Shown: one piece after another, positions 6,743 through 13,649 of the stretch
Layout of the letters: each line of letters begins with the position of its first letter
Position numbering within the stretch: position 1 is the first letter of the stretch
Source: Actinomycetes bacterium
Lineage (GTDB): Bacteria; Actinomycetota; Actinomycetes; Actinomycetales; Microbacteriaceae
Assembly (NCBI GenBank): GCA_023451265.1
Contig: JAEYAG010000149.1
Span: 1 to 14,075 of the forward strand
Direction of reading: 5' to 3'
Length of the DNA: 14,075 bases
Made by a program: the position numbers and the translations under genes
Notes under the pieces: generated by a model
The model's database searches: none
Seen by the model: only the letters and a program-made list of their open reading frames with translations
Told to the model about the DNA's origin: nothing

Positions 6743-6815
6743 CTCCCCGGCTTGGACTCGAACCAAGAACCTGCCGGTTAACAGCCGGCTGCTCTGCCAA
6801 TTGAGCTACCGAGGA
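6743..6815 (-). tRNA. tRNA-Asn (anticodon GTT)
   Basis: On the minus strand the gene starts TCCTCGGTAGCTCAATTGG and folds into a standard cloverleaf of 73 bases. The acceptor TCCTCGG pairs with CCGGGGA (one T-G wobble), with discriminator G. The anticodon stem is CCGGC/GCCGG around the loop TGTTAAC, giving anticodon GTT. The T-arm is CTTGG-TTCGAGT-CCAAG. CCA is not encoded. A hairpin terminator follows immediately. Confidence 0.97.
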
Positions 6816-6844
6816 TCAGTCACCCGCGAGCGGGCAACCCGTCC

Positions 6845-6850
6845 ATATTA
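6845..6850 (-). promoter_or_regulatory. -10 element of tRNA-Asn
   Basis: TAATAT on the minus strand lies about 29 bases before the tRNA 5' end and is one of the few AT-rich spots in this GC-rich window. It matches the TATAAT consensus at four of six positions, including the key A and final T. The -35 is not clear; TCACGA or CACGAG lies at about the right distance. Confidence 0.5.
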
Positions 6851-6885
6851 GCAAAGCCGCGAGGGTGCTCGTGACGCGCGGCGGG

Positions 6886-7650
6886 TCATGACGCGATGCG
6901 CGTTCCGCCGTCCGGCGTCCAGAGCAGATCCGCCGTGCCGTGACCGTAGGCGACAGGTCTGCCGGCGCGCAGCACCAGCACATCGGCGTCGATCTCCCGC
7001 ACCGCGTCGGCGTCGTTGGTGACCATCACGATCGCCATCCCGCTCTCATCGCGTCGGCGCACGAGCGCGTCACGGGCGGTGCGGCGCACCTCGAGGTCGA
7101 GATTGGCGTAGGGGTCGTCCCCCACGAAAACCCGGGGCTGCAGCACCAGCGCGCGCGCCAGCGCGACGCGCTGGCGCATGCCCGAACTGAGCTCGTACGG
7201 ATAGCGGCCGGCGGCCCCCAGCGGCAGCTCGAACTCGTCGAGCAGCCCGGCGACGCGGATGGCCAGGGCGCGCTGATTGACGCGACGGTCGCGGCTCGTG
7301 ATCGGTTCGCCGATGACCTCGCCGACGGTCATCCGCGCGGGCAGCGTCGCCCCCGCTCCCTGGGCCAGATAGCCGGTGTGGTACGCCCGCACGCGGCCGG
7401 CCCGGCCGCGCTTGCGGACGGGGATGCCTGCCACCTGGGCATCGCCGCCGGCGATGGCGATCGCGTCGCTCTCCCCGCCGGCCAGGAGCGCCGCCAGCGT
7501 CGACTTGCCCGAACCGGTCGCTCCCATCACCGCGAGGGTGCGTCCGGGCGACAGGCGGAAGCTCACGCCCTCGACCACGCGCACGCCGCCGCGGGCGATC
7601 GACAGATCGTCGCAGACCACGGCGAACTCTGTGGCGACGCGACGGGGCAT
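6886..7650 (-). CDS. Orphan ABC transporter ATP-binding protein, atypical catalytic residues
   Basis: This is a single nucleotide-binding domain of 254 residues. Walker A is GATGSGKST (43-51), the Q-loop is at Gln97 (GYLAQG), the signature is LSSGM (154-158) in place of LSGGQ, and the D-loop is ANLD (182-185). The Walker B region reads VFVGDDP, so the usual catalytic Glu is Asp179. The H-loop switch reads VTND, with Asn212 replacing His. Its general style resembles oligopeptide or metal importer ATPases. No permease or binding protein is encoded nearby, so the partner is unknown and it may have a non-transport role. The ATG start has AGGA seven bases upstream. It lies 92 bases after the dnaG stop on the same strand, beyond a hairpin. 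Confidence 0.85.
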   Translation of the reverse strand: MPRRVATEFAVVCDDLSIARGGVRVVEGVSFRLSPGRTLAVMGATGSGKSTLAALLAGGESDAIAIAGGDAQVAGIPVRKRGRAGRVRAYHTGYLAQGAGATLPARMTVGEVIGEPITSRDRRVNQRALAIRVAGLLDEFELPLGAAGRYPYELSSGMRQRVALARALVLQPRVFVGDDPYANLDLEVRRTARDALVRRRDESGMAIVMVTNDADAVREIDADVLVLRAGRPVAYGHGTADLLWTPDGGTRIAS

Positions 7651-7692
7651 GCGCTCATCCTGCCCTCATCCTCGCGTCGACGCCAGCGACCG

Positions 7693-7721
7693 CGCCGCGG
7701 CCGCCCCTCATCGCCGCGGCG
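7693..7721 (-). terminator. Hairpin after dnaG, possible terminator
   Basis: A 9-bp perfect inverted repeat, CGCCGCGGC and its complement, surrounds an 11-base loop and begins 21 bases after the dnaG stop. There is no U-run. It may terminate or attenuate the dus-dgt-dnaG transcript before the ABC gene. In sequence this GC-rich, chance pairing is possible. Confidence 0.35.
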
Positions 7722-7742
7722 AGCGGCGCCCACCCGTCCGAG

Positions 7743-9605
7743 CTATGCCGGTTCCTCCGTGAGCGTGCGCCGACGCGCGTCGAGATCGCGCAGCGCGACG
7801 CGCACCGCCCGTCCCTCCTCCGAGTCGGCAGGCACGCGCTGGATCGCCCCCAGCAGCTCGTTCTTCTCGGCATCCACCGCGCGCACGCGCAGGCGCCGCG
7901 CGAGTGAGCGCGTCGAGGCGGCGGCCTCGGCCTCGGTGAGGGCGGGGAAATCGGCCGTGAGCAGTTCGACCGCGAGAGAGCGGTACGGCTCGCGCGTGGA
8001 CTCGGCGGCCGTCGACGCCCACCCGATGCGGGTGCGATCCGGCTGCGCCGCGACAGCCTGACGCACCGCGTCGAGCGCGGGCGTGCGCATCGGCAGCGCG
8101 AGCGCGGCGTCGAGCTCGGAGGCGTCCACGACGTGGCCGTACTGCAGAATCCCCATCAGCGCGTCGCGCTCCAGCGCGACATCGGCGGTCCGCGGCAGCG
8201 TGCGCAGGGTGACGCGGACGGCGGGATCACCGGCATCCGACCCGGCCGGCGCGGCGGCCGACGGCGTGGCGTCGCGGCGGGCGCCCTCCCGCCCCGCGCG
8301 TTCGACCTCGCGACGCACCGACTCGGTGTCCATCCCGAGGCGGCGGGCGAGCACCCGCACGTACTCGGGCTGCAGCAGCGGGTCGCGCAGTTCGGCGACG
8401 ACGGGCGCCGCCGACCGCAGCGCACCGACCCTGCCCTCGACGCTGGCAAGATCGAAGCCGGCCAGGCGCTGGTCGATGACGAACTCGAACATCGGCACCT
8501 TGCGATCGAGCATGCCCCGCACTGCCGCGTCGCCGCGTTCCAGGCGCAGGTCGCAGGGATCCAGGCCCTCCGGGCCCGTCGCGACGTAGGTCTGCGCGTT
8601 GAAACGCTTCGCGTCGGCGAAGGCGCGCAGCGCCGCCTTCTGCCCGGCGGCGTCGGGATCGAACGTGAAGACGACCTCGCCCGCGCTCGAGTCGTCGCCC
8701 ATCACGCGGCGGAGCACCGTGATGTGGTCGGCGCCGAACGCCGTGCCGCAGGTCGCGACGGCGGTCGTCACCCCGGCGAGGTGGCAGGCCATGACGTCGG
8801 TGTACCCTTCGACGACGACGACGCGGTGCGGTTCGACCCGGGCGATGTCCTTCTTGGCCAGGTCGAGCCCGTACAGCACCTGGGCCTTCTTGTAGATCGT
8901 CGTCTCGGGGGTGTTGAGGTACTTCGGCCCCTTGTCGTCGTCGTACAGTCGGCGCGCGCCGAACCCGATCGTCTGCCCGGTGACGTCACGGATGGGCCAC
9001 ACCACCCGCCCGCGGAACCGGTCGTAGACACCGCGCTGCCCCTGCGAGACGAGGCCCGCCGCCGACAGCTCCTCGTCGCTGAACCCCTGCGCGCGCAACG
9101 CGTCGCGCAGGCCGTCCCAGCCCTTCGGCGCGTAGCCGACACCGAAGTGCGCGGCGGCGCCGGCGTCGAACCCGCGCTCCCCCAGAAACCGCCGCCCCGC
9201 GTCGGCCTCCGGGCTCGACAGCTGCGCGCGGAACCATTCGGCGGCCGCCGTGTTCGCCTGGTACAGCCGGGTGCGGCCGCTCGTCTCCGGTGCCGCGCCG
9301 CCGTCCTCGTAGTGCAGTGTGTAGCCGATGCGTCCCGCGAGGCGTTCGACGGCCTCGGTGAACGTCAGGTGGTCCATGGCGCGCAGGAAGGAGTACACGT
9401 CGCCCGACTCGCCGCATCCGAAGCAATGGTAGTAGCCGACCTGGGGTCGCACGTGAAAGCTGGGGCTGCGCTCGTCGTGGAAGGGACACAGCCCCTTCAG
9501 CGACCCCACGCCGGCCGACTTCAGCGCCACCCGCTCGCCGATGATGTCGCCGATGTTGGTGCGCGCCTTCACCTCGTCGACGTCGGCCTGCCGGATGCGC
9601 GCCAT
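7743..9605 (-). CDS. dnaG: DNA primase
   Basis: This is a 620-residue primase that makes RNA primers at the replication fork. The N-terminal zinc-binding domain has Cys40-x2-His43 and Cys61-x2-Cys64 (CPFHDERSPSFHV, HCFGCGESGD). The catalytic core includes RFRGRVVWPI, then the TOPRIM motifs VVVVEGYTDV with Glu266 and FTFDPDAAG with Asp316 and Asp318. The C-terminal region (about 470-620) corresponds to the helicase-binding part and is poorly conserved, as usual. The ATG start shares one base with the dgt stop (TGATG) and has GAGGGG five bases upstream. The open frame continues upstream through dgt, but that extension is only a GC-rich shadow. It is the last gene of the dus-dgt-dnaG set. Confidence 0.97.
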   Translation of the reverse strand: MARIRQADVDEVKARTNIGDIIGERVALKSAGVGSLKGLCPFHDERSPSFHVRPQVGYYHCFGCGESGDVYSFLRAMDHLTFTEAVERLAGRIGYTLHYEDGGAAPETSGRTRLYQANTAAAEWFRAQLSSPEADAGRRFLGERGFDAGAAAHFGVGYAPKGWDGLRDALRAQGFSDEELSAAGLVSQGQRGVYDRFRGRVVWPIRDVTGQTIGFGARRLYDDDKGPKYLNTPETTIYKKAQVLYGLDLAKKDIARVEPHRVVVVEGYTDVMACHLAGVTTAVATCGTAFGADHITVLRRVMGDDSSAGEVVFTFDPDAAGQKAALRAFADAKRFNAQTYVATGPEGLDPCDLRLERGDAAVRGMLDRKVPMFEFVIDQRLAGFDLASVEGRVGALRSAAPVVAELRDPLLQPEYVRVLARRLGMDTESVRREVERAGREGARRDATPSAAAPAGSDAGDPAVRVTLRTLPRTADVALERDALMGILQYGHVVDASELDAALALPMRTPALDAVRQAVAAQPDRTRIGWASTAAESTREPYRSLAVELLTADFPALTEAEAAASTRSLARRLRVRAVDAEKNELLGAIQRVPADSEEGRAVRVALRDLDARRRTLTEEPA

Positions 9606-10972
9606 CAGAGCCCCTCGATGGGTTCGGGCAGAGCGAAGCCGCTGTGCGCGACGGCGCGGCCGTCGCTCGACCACAGCCCGAGCTCCCGCAGATCGACCGG
9701 ACCGATCAGACGCGCGTGCCACTCGATCGCGAACCGGTCGGTGAGGCTCGCGACCTGATCCACGATGACGCGCTTGCGCTGGGCGTCGGTGGATGCTGCG
9801 GCGAAGTCCTCCGCGTGCAGCCGGTCCAGCCGTTCCGGCCGCTCCCACAGCGCCGTCGCGAGGCGTTTGAGCACGCGACGCTGCTCCTTGTAGAGCCCAC
9901 GGCGGCCGTCGATCGTCACGACGAACGCGCCGATGATGCCTTTCAGCACCGCCATCTCGGCCTCGATGATCCGCGGCACCACGACCCGGCCGCGGAAGCG
10001 CGTGAGCACCGGCACGTCGTAGTGTTCGCGGGTGGCCGCCGTCGCCGCACGCGCGAAGCGTCCGATGAGGTCGGAGGTGAGGTTCTTCAAGCCCGCCACG
10101 GCGGCGCGCGAGCCGTCGAACGAGGTCAGCCACTCGGGCAGGCGGGTGAGGCGGTACAGGGCGTCGGCGAGCTCGTCGCGACCGAAGCCGTAGCCGACCC
10201 AGGTCTGTATGGCGCTCAGCAGCGCCTCGCGCTCGCGGGCGTCGGCCAGCCGGGCGGGATCGAGGTAGCCGTTCAGCACAGCGTCCTCGAAGTCGTGCAC
10301 CGAGTAGGCGATGTCGTCGGACAGGTCCATGACCTCGGCCTCGATGCAGCGCACCCGCCCCGGCGCTCCCTCGCGGAGCCACGCGAACACCGCTTCGTCT
10401 TCGGCGTAGACGCCGAACTTGTCGCGTCCGCCGGGGTCGGGGACCGCGTGCTCGGACGTCCACGGGTACTTGCACGTCGCATCGAGACTCGCGCGGGTGA
10501 GGTTCAGCCCGACGCTGCGTCCGTCGGCCGCGATGACCTTGGGCTCCAGCCGGGAGAGGATGCGGAGGGTCTGCGCGTTGCCCTCGAACCCGCCGATGTC
10601 TTCGGCCCACTCGTTGAGCGCCCGCTCGCCGTTGTGACCGAACGGCGGGTGACCGATGTCGTGGCTGAGGCACGCCGTGTCGACGACGTCGGGTGAGAGT
10701 TCCAGCGCGATCGCAAGCTCACGGCCCACCTGGGCGACCTCGAGCGAGTGGGTGAGGCGGTTGCGCGCGAAATCCGCCGGGCTCGCGGGGCTCAGTACCT
10801 GCGTCTTGGACGCCAGGCGCCGCAGCGCCGCGGAGTGCAGCACGCGGGCGCGGTCGCGGGCGAAGCTGTCGCGCTGCGAGCGGTGCTGCTCCGGCGCGAA
10901 CCGCTCGGCGTCGTGCGAGTCGTATCCGGCAGGCCGGCCCGGGGCGACCTCGATGCCGGCCGCGTCAGCCAC
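9605..10972 (-). CDS. dgt: Deoxyguanosinetriphosphate triphosphohydrolase-like HD protein
   Basis: This is a 455-residue HD-superfamily dNTP triphosphohydrolase, which splits dNTPs to nucleoside and tripolyphosphate in the cytosol. Metal-binding residues are visible: His75 in NRLTHSLEVAQVGRELA, His104 and Asp105 in LSHDIGHPPFGHNGE, and an Asp in DLSDDIAYSVHDFED (about 219-220). The start is GTG at 10972, chosen because it lies just before the dus stop (8-base overlap) and yields the normal family N-terminus ending in DSFARDRARVLHSAALRRL. The frame stays open further upstream through dus, which I treat as shadow. Overlap with dnaG places dNTP pool control in the same transcript as primase. Substrate preference cannot be read from the sequence. 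Confidence 0.94.
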   Translation of the reverse strand: MADAAGIEVAPGRPAGYDSHDAERFAPEQHRSQRDSFARDRARVLHSAALRRLASKTQVLSPASPADFARNRLTHSLEVAQVGRELAIALELSPDVVDTACLSHDIGHPPFGHNGERALNEWAEDIGGFEGNAQTLRILSRLEPKVIAADGRSVGLNLTRASLDATCKYPWTSEHAVPDPGGRDKFGVYAEDEAVFAWLREGAPGRVRCIEAEVMDLSDDIAYSVHDFEDAVLNGYLDPARLADAREREALLSAIQTWVGYGFGRDELADALYRLTRLPEWLTSFDGSRAAVAGLKNLTSDLIGRFARAATAATREHYDVPVLTRFRGRVVVPRIIEAEMAVLKGIIGAFVVTIDGRRGLYKEQRRVLKRLATALWERPERLDRLHAEDFAAASTDAQRKRVIVDQVASLTDRFAIEWHARLIGPVDLRELGLWSSDGRAVAHSGFALPEPIEGL

Positions 10973-12137
10973 CGCTGTTGTCCAGTTCGGCCTCGGCGAG
11001 CGTCCGGGTGGCCTCGGCGCCGAGCTCGCGGCTGGCCAGCCAGCCGTCGGGCAGCGCGGGGCGCTTGGGCGTGCCGGCGCGGCCCCGCTGACCTTCGGCG
11101 GCGGCACCCGGGTACGCCGCGTCGAGATCGAGCGTCGCCAGCAGCGCATCGATCTCGGCAAGGCTCGACACCGTCGCGAGCTGCGCGCGGGTCTCGCCGC
11201 CGACGGGGTAGCCCTTGAAGTACCAGGCGACGTGCTTGCGGATGTCGCGGCATCCGCGGTCTTCGTCTTCGAAGAACTCGACGAGAAGCTCGGCGTGCCG
11301 GCGGAAGGCACGGGCGACGAAGCCGAGTGTCGCGTCGACCGGCGCACCCGCCGCCGCGCCGGGGCCACCCAGCGCCCGGGCGAGGTCGCCGAAGAGCCAC
11401 GGCCGACCGAGGCAGCCCCGGCCGACGACGACGCCGTCACAGCCGGTCTCCGCCATCATCCGTACGGCGTCCTCCGCCGACCAGATGTCGCCGTTGCCGA
11501 GCACCGGGACGCTCGCGACGGCCTCCTTCAGGCGCGCGATGGCGTCCCAGTCCGCCGTGCCGGAGTAGAACTCCGCGGCGGTGCGGGCATGCAACGCGAC
11601 GGCCGCGACCCCGGCATCCTCCGCGATGCGACCGGCGTCGAGGTACGTGAGGTGGTCGCCATCGATGCCCTTGCGCATCTTCACCGTCAGCGGGATGTCG
11701 CCGGCGGCGCGGGCGGCCCGCGTGACGATCTCGCGGAACAGCCCGAGCTTCCAGGGCAGTGCCGCTCCCCCGCCCTTGCGGGTGACCTTCGGAACCGGGC
11801 AGCCGAAGTTGAGGTCGATGTGGTCGGCGCGATCCTCGTCGACGAGCAGCCGCACGGCCGCCTCGGTGGTCGCCGGGTCGACGCCGTAGAGCTGGATCGA
11901 GCGCGGCTTCTCGGACTCGTGGTGGGTGATCAGCCGCATCGTGGTGGCGTTGCGCTCCACCAGGGCGCGGGTCGTGATCATCTCCGACACGTACAGCCCG
12001 GCGCCGTACTCGCGGCACAGCCGCCGGAAGGCGGTGTTGGTGATGCCCGCCATCGGCGCGAGCACGACCGGCGCATCCAGCGCGATGGGCCCGATGCTCA
12101 GCGGGGCGGGGGTGACGAGGGTGGACATCCTGTCCAT
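10965..12137 (-). CDS. dusB: tRNA dihydrouridine synthase, DusB type
   Basis: This is a flavin-dependent enzyme that reduces uridine to dihydrouridine in tRNA D-loops; up to 390 residues. The FMN-binding TIM barrel motifs are in order: APMAGITNTAFRRLC, then IDLNFGCPVPKVTRKGGG with catalytic Cys113. TVKMRKG, VALHARTAAEFYSGTADW, VLGNGDI and GVVVGRGCLGRPWLF follow. A helical C-terminal domain contains RDIRKHVAWYFKGYP. Two in-frame ATGs exist, at 12137 and 12128. The first has GAGTCT exactly six bases upstream, matching the leaderless spacing seen elsewhere here. The second (MSTLVTPAPL) would use GGGAGA as a somewhat distant ribosome site. It is the first gene of dus-dgt-dnaG and divergent from the peroxidase gene. 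Confidence 0.95.
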   Translation of the reverse strand: MDRMSTLVTPAPLSIGPIALDAPVVLAPMAGITNTAFRRLCREYGAGLYVSEMITTRALVERNATTMRLITHHESEKPRSIQLYGVDPATTEAAVRLLVDEDRADHIDLNFGCPVPKVTRKGGGAALPWKLGLFREIVTRAARAAGDIPLTVKMRKGIDGDHLTYLDAGRIAEDAGVAAVALHARTAAEFYSGTADWDAIARLKEAVASVPVLGNGDIWSAEDAVRMMAETGCDGVVVGRGCLGRPWLFGDLARALGGPGAAAGAPVDATLGFVARAFRRHAELLVEFFEDEDRGCRDIRKHVAWYFKGYPVGGETRAQLATVSSLAEIDALLATLDLDAAYPGAAAEGQRGRAGTPKRPALPDGWLASRELGAEATRTLAEAELDNSGG

Positions 12138-12143
12138 TCTCCC

Positions 12144-12149
12144 AGACTC
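12144..12149 (-). promoter_or_regulatory. Possible -10 element of dus
   Basis: GAGTCT on the minus strand, then GGGAGA, then ATG at 12137. The A at position 2 and T at position 6 fit the -10 consensus but the first base does not. Support comes mainly from the same six-base spacing as at def and the transporter. Confidence 0.3.
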
Positions 12150-12177
12150 GGGTGCCGACGGCGGCGGATGCCGGGCC

Positions 12178-12183
12178 TATCGT
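12178..12183 (+). promoter_or_regulatory. -10 element of the glutathione peroxidase gene
   Basis: TATCGT is followed by seven bases (GGACAAC) and ATG at 12191, again placing the transcription start at or next to the initiation codon. A CCGACG at about 17 bases upstream could be a weak -35. Confidence 0.45.
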
Positions 12184-12190
12184 GGACAAC

Positions 12191-12694
12191 ATGGCCGACA
12201 CCCAGACTGTGGATATCCGCGACATCCCCTTCGTCGACGCCTCCGGCGTCGAGCACACCCTCGCCGAGTACGCCGGAAAGACCGTGCTCGTCGTCAACGT
12301 CGCCTCCAAGTGCGGGCTGACGCCGCAGTACGAACAGCTGGAGCAGCTGCAGCGGACCTACGGCGACCGGGGCCTGCAGGTGCTGGGATTCCCCTGCAAC
12401 CAGTTCATGGGCCAGGAGCCCGGATCGATGGACGAGATCCTGGAGTACTGCGCGGTCACGTGGGGCGTGAGCTTCCCGATCATGGACAAGGTCCGCGTCA
12501 ACGGGTCGCACGCCGCGCCGTTGTACAAGGCGCTCAAGAAGGCGAAGAACGCCGAGGGCGCGAAGGGCCCGATCATGTGGAACTTCGAGAAGTTCGTCCT
12601 GACGCCCGAGGGCGACGTGCACCGGTTCCGTCCGCAGACCAAGCCCGACGCGCCCGAGGTGATCGCCGCGATCGAGGCGAGCCTGGCGTCCTGA
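12191..12694 (+). CDS. gpx: Glutathione peroxidase family protein (thiol-dependent)
   Basis: This is a 167-residue cytosolic peroxide-reducing enzyme. The peroxidatic Cys41 lies in NVASKCGLTPQY, the GFPCNQF motif supplies the active-site Gln (Gln71), and WNFEKF supplies Trp130 and Asn131. Cys87 in EYCAVTWGVSFP occupies the usual resolving-Cys position. The protein therefore probably uses thioredoxin or mycoredoxin rather than glutathione, in keeping with actinobacteria lacking glutathione. No selenocysteine codon is present. I chose ATG 12191 over the in-frame GTG at 12152 because it gives the family's normal N-terminus and sits at leaderless spacing from a -10. It is divergent from dus. Confidence 0.95.
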   Translation: MADTQTVDIRDIPFVDASGVEHTLAEYAGKTVLVVNVASKCGLTPQYEQLEQLQRTYGDRGLQVLGFPCNQFMGQEPGSMDEILEYCAVTWGVSFPIMDKVRVNGSHAAPLYKALKKAKNAEGAKGPIMWNFEKFVLTPEGDVHRFRPQTKPDAPEVIAAIEASLAS

Positions 12695-12704
12695 CGCTCG
12701 GCTG

Positions 12705-12714
12705 GTCACGTGAC
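12705..12714. promoter_or_regulatory. Palindrome over a -35 region, possible operator
   Basis: GTCACGTGAC is a perfect 10-base palindrome. Its right half contains GTGACG, which matches a -35 at four of six positions and lies 18 bases before the TAGCCT at 12734. A regulator bound here would block that promoter. The binding protein is unknown. Confidence 0.35.
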
Positions 12715-12733
12715 GGCACGAGGGATGCGGCCG

Positions 12734-12739
12734 TAGCCT
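12734..12739 (+). promoter_or_regulatory. -10 element before the small membrane ORF
   Basis: TAGCCT, then six bases (GAGCCG), then GTG at 12746. This is the same arrangement as at def. However, the frame opened by this GTG closes after six codons, while the evident coding frame of the downstream membrane protein is offset by one base. Confidence 0.45.
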
Positions 12740-12788
12740 GAGCCGGTGACGAGCGATCATCGGTGACGACAGCCTGCGGCCACTGACG

Positions 12789-12938
12789 ATGGCGCTGTTC
12801 GGTGCGCTGGCCTCAGCGACCGCGCTCTGGGTGCCGTTCGCCGTCTACGGCGTCGCCATCACCGCGATCGTCGCCCTTCTGCTCGGCAATCGGCGGCTGC
12901 GCACCCTGTCGCTGCGCAGCGCCGCCGACGACCGTTGA
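12789..12938 (+). CDS. Small single-helix membrane protein, possibly 5'-frameshifted
   Basis: This is a 49-residue protein from ATG 12789. A hydrophobic segment (about residues 2-33, ALWVPFAVYGVAITAIVALL) is followed by a positively charged tail (NRRLRTLSLR). Upstream in the same frame the codons still read as protein (GDDSLRPLT) back to about 12762, with GC-rich third positions. No start codon exists in that frame before a stop at 12747. The well-placed GTG at 12746 is one base out of frame. Either the first coding part carries a one-base indel, or translation really starts at 12789 behind a short upstream frame. The function is unknown. It lies four bases from the end of the opposing FrnE-like gene. 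Confidence 0.6.
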   Translation: MALFGALASATALWVPFAVYGVAITAIVALLLGNRRLRTLSLRSAADDR

Positions 12939-12942
12939 GCCG

Positions 12943-13620
12943 CTACGCCTGCTGCGGTGCGGTCTGCTTCTCGGCCCAGACCTGGCGGGCGATCTGCGCG
13001 AAGGCGTCCGCCGGCTGGGCGCCCGACACGCCGTACTTGCCGTCGATGACGAAGAACGGCACGCCCTGGATGCCGTATGCCTGCGCCTGCGCCTGATCGG
13101 CGCGGACGTCGGCGAGGTAGCGTCCGGACTGCAGTGCGTCGCGCGCCGCGTCGGCATCCAGCCCCGCCTCCGTGGCGAGTTCCACGAGGTCATCGATGCG
13201 GCCGACGTGGCGTCCTTCGGTGAAGTACGCCGACATCAGGCGCTCGGCCATCTCGCGCTGGCGGCCCTCCGCCTTCGCGAAATGCAGCAGTTCATGCGCC
13301 TTCACCGTGTTGGTGTGCTGCAGCAGGTCGAACCGGTACTCCAGGCCGGCCTTCGCGGCGATCCCGGTCACGTTGTCGAGCATCTCCTTGACGCGCTCCC
13401 GCGGCATCCCCTTGTGTCCCGCGAGGAAGTCGATCTCATCGCCCTCGAAGTCCACCGGCGTATCCGGCGACAGCTCGTAGGAGTGGAAGGTCACCTCCAC
13501 CTGCGGGGCATCCGAGTCGGCAGCTGTCTGCGCCAGCCCGTTCTCGAGGTTCCGCTTGCCGATGTAGCACCACGGGCAGGCGATGTCGCTCCACACGTCG
13601 ATCTTGATCTTCTCCGTCAC
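12943..13620 (-). CDS. DsbA-family (FrnE-like) thiol oxidoreductase
   Basis: This is a 225-residue protein of the FrnE branch of DsbA-like thioredoxin folds. The N-terminal strand KIDVWSDIACPWCYIGK carries the CPWC redox pair (Cys15 and Cys18). A helical insertion follows (about 60-165), and the C-terminal thioredoxin part has GIQGVPFFVIDGKYGVSGAQ with the cis-Pro. There is no signal peptide, so it should act in the cytosol, as FrnE proteins do. The GTG start at 13620 gives the standard family N-terminus; no clear ribosome site or leaderless promoter is seen there. It follows uppS by 29 bases on the same strand and may be co-transcribed with it. The exact substrate is unknown. Confidence 0.93.
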   Translation of the reverse strand: MTEKIKIDVWSDIACPWCYIGKRNLENGLAQTAADSDAPQVEVTFHSYELSPDTPVDFEGDEIDFLAGHKGMPRERVKEMLDNVTGIAAKAGLEYRFDLLQHTNTVKAHELLHFAKAEGRQREMAERLMSAYFTEGRHVGRIDDLVELATEAGLDADAARDALQSGRYLADVRADQAQAQAYGIQGVPFFVIDGKYGVSGAQPADAFAQIARQVWAEKQTAPQQA

Positions 13621-13649
13621 ATCGGGTGCAACGGCGAGCGGGCCGGGTT

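Noticed and set aside
5081..6766. Long minus-strand open frame opposite DUF58, ending across tRNA-Asn
   Set aside because: It is Arg/Pro-rich shadow text without a domain, and it would run through a tRNA gene and a terminator.
6743..6815. tRNA-Asn as an integration site for a mobile element
   Set aside because: No integrase, no repeated tRNA 3' end and no composition change are seen on either side in the window.
7650..7680. Repeated GGATGAG motif upstream of the ABC gene as a regulatory repeat
   Set aside because: There are only two imperfect copies. One simply supplies the ribosome site, and the other is explained by chance in GC-rich spacer.
8133..9758. Long plus-strand open frame opposite dnaG
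   Set aside because: It has no recognisable domain, is rich in Arg, Gly and His, and mirrors the codon structure of dnaG. Long antisense frames are expected at this GC content.
7743..10673. A continuous 976-codon minus-strand frame that could suggest a fused protein ahead of dnaG
   Set aside because: The part before 9605 is low-complexity Arg/Ala/Gly-rich text antiparallel in style to no family. It overlaps dgt, which has clear HD motifs in another frame. dnaG has its own start and ribosome site at 9605.
9605..11440. Long N-terminal extension of dgt upstream of 10972
   Set aside because: It overlaps dus, whose frame carries clear family motifs. The extra residues are compositionally shadow-like, and a start at 10972 gives the normal family length.
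12152..12190. Upstream GTG start for glutathione peroxidase
   Set aside because: It would put the clear -10 hexamer inside the gene and add 13 residues absent from typical family members.
10656..12320. Long plus-strand open frame opposite dgt and dus
   Set aside because: It is a shadow frame with low-complexity composition and no motifs; the minus-strand genes explain the sequence.
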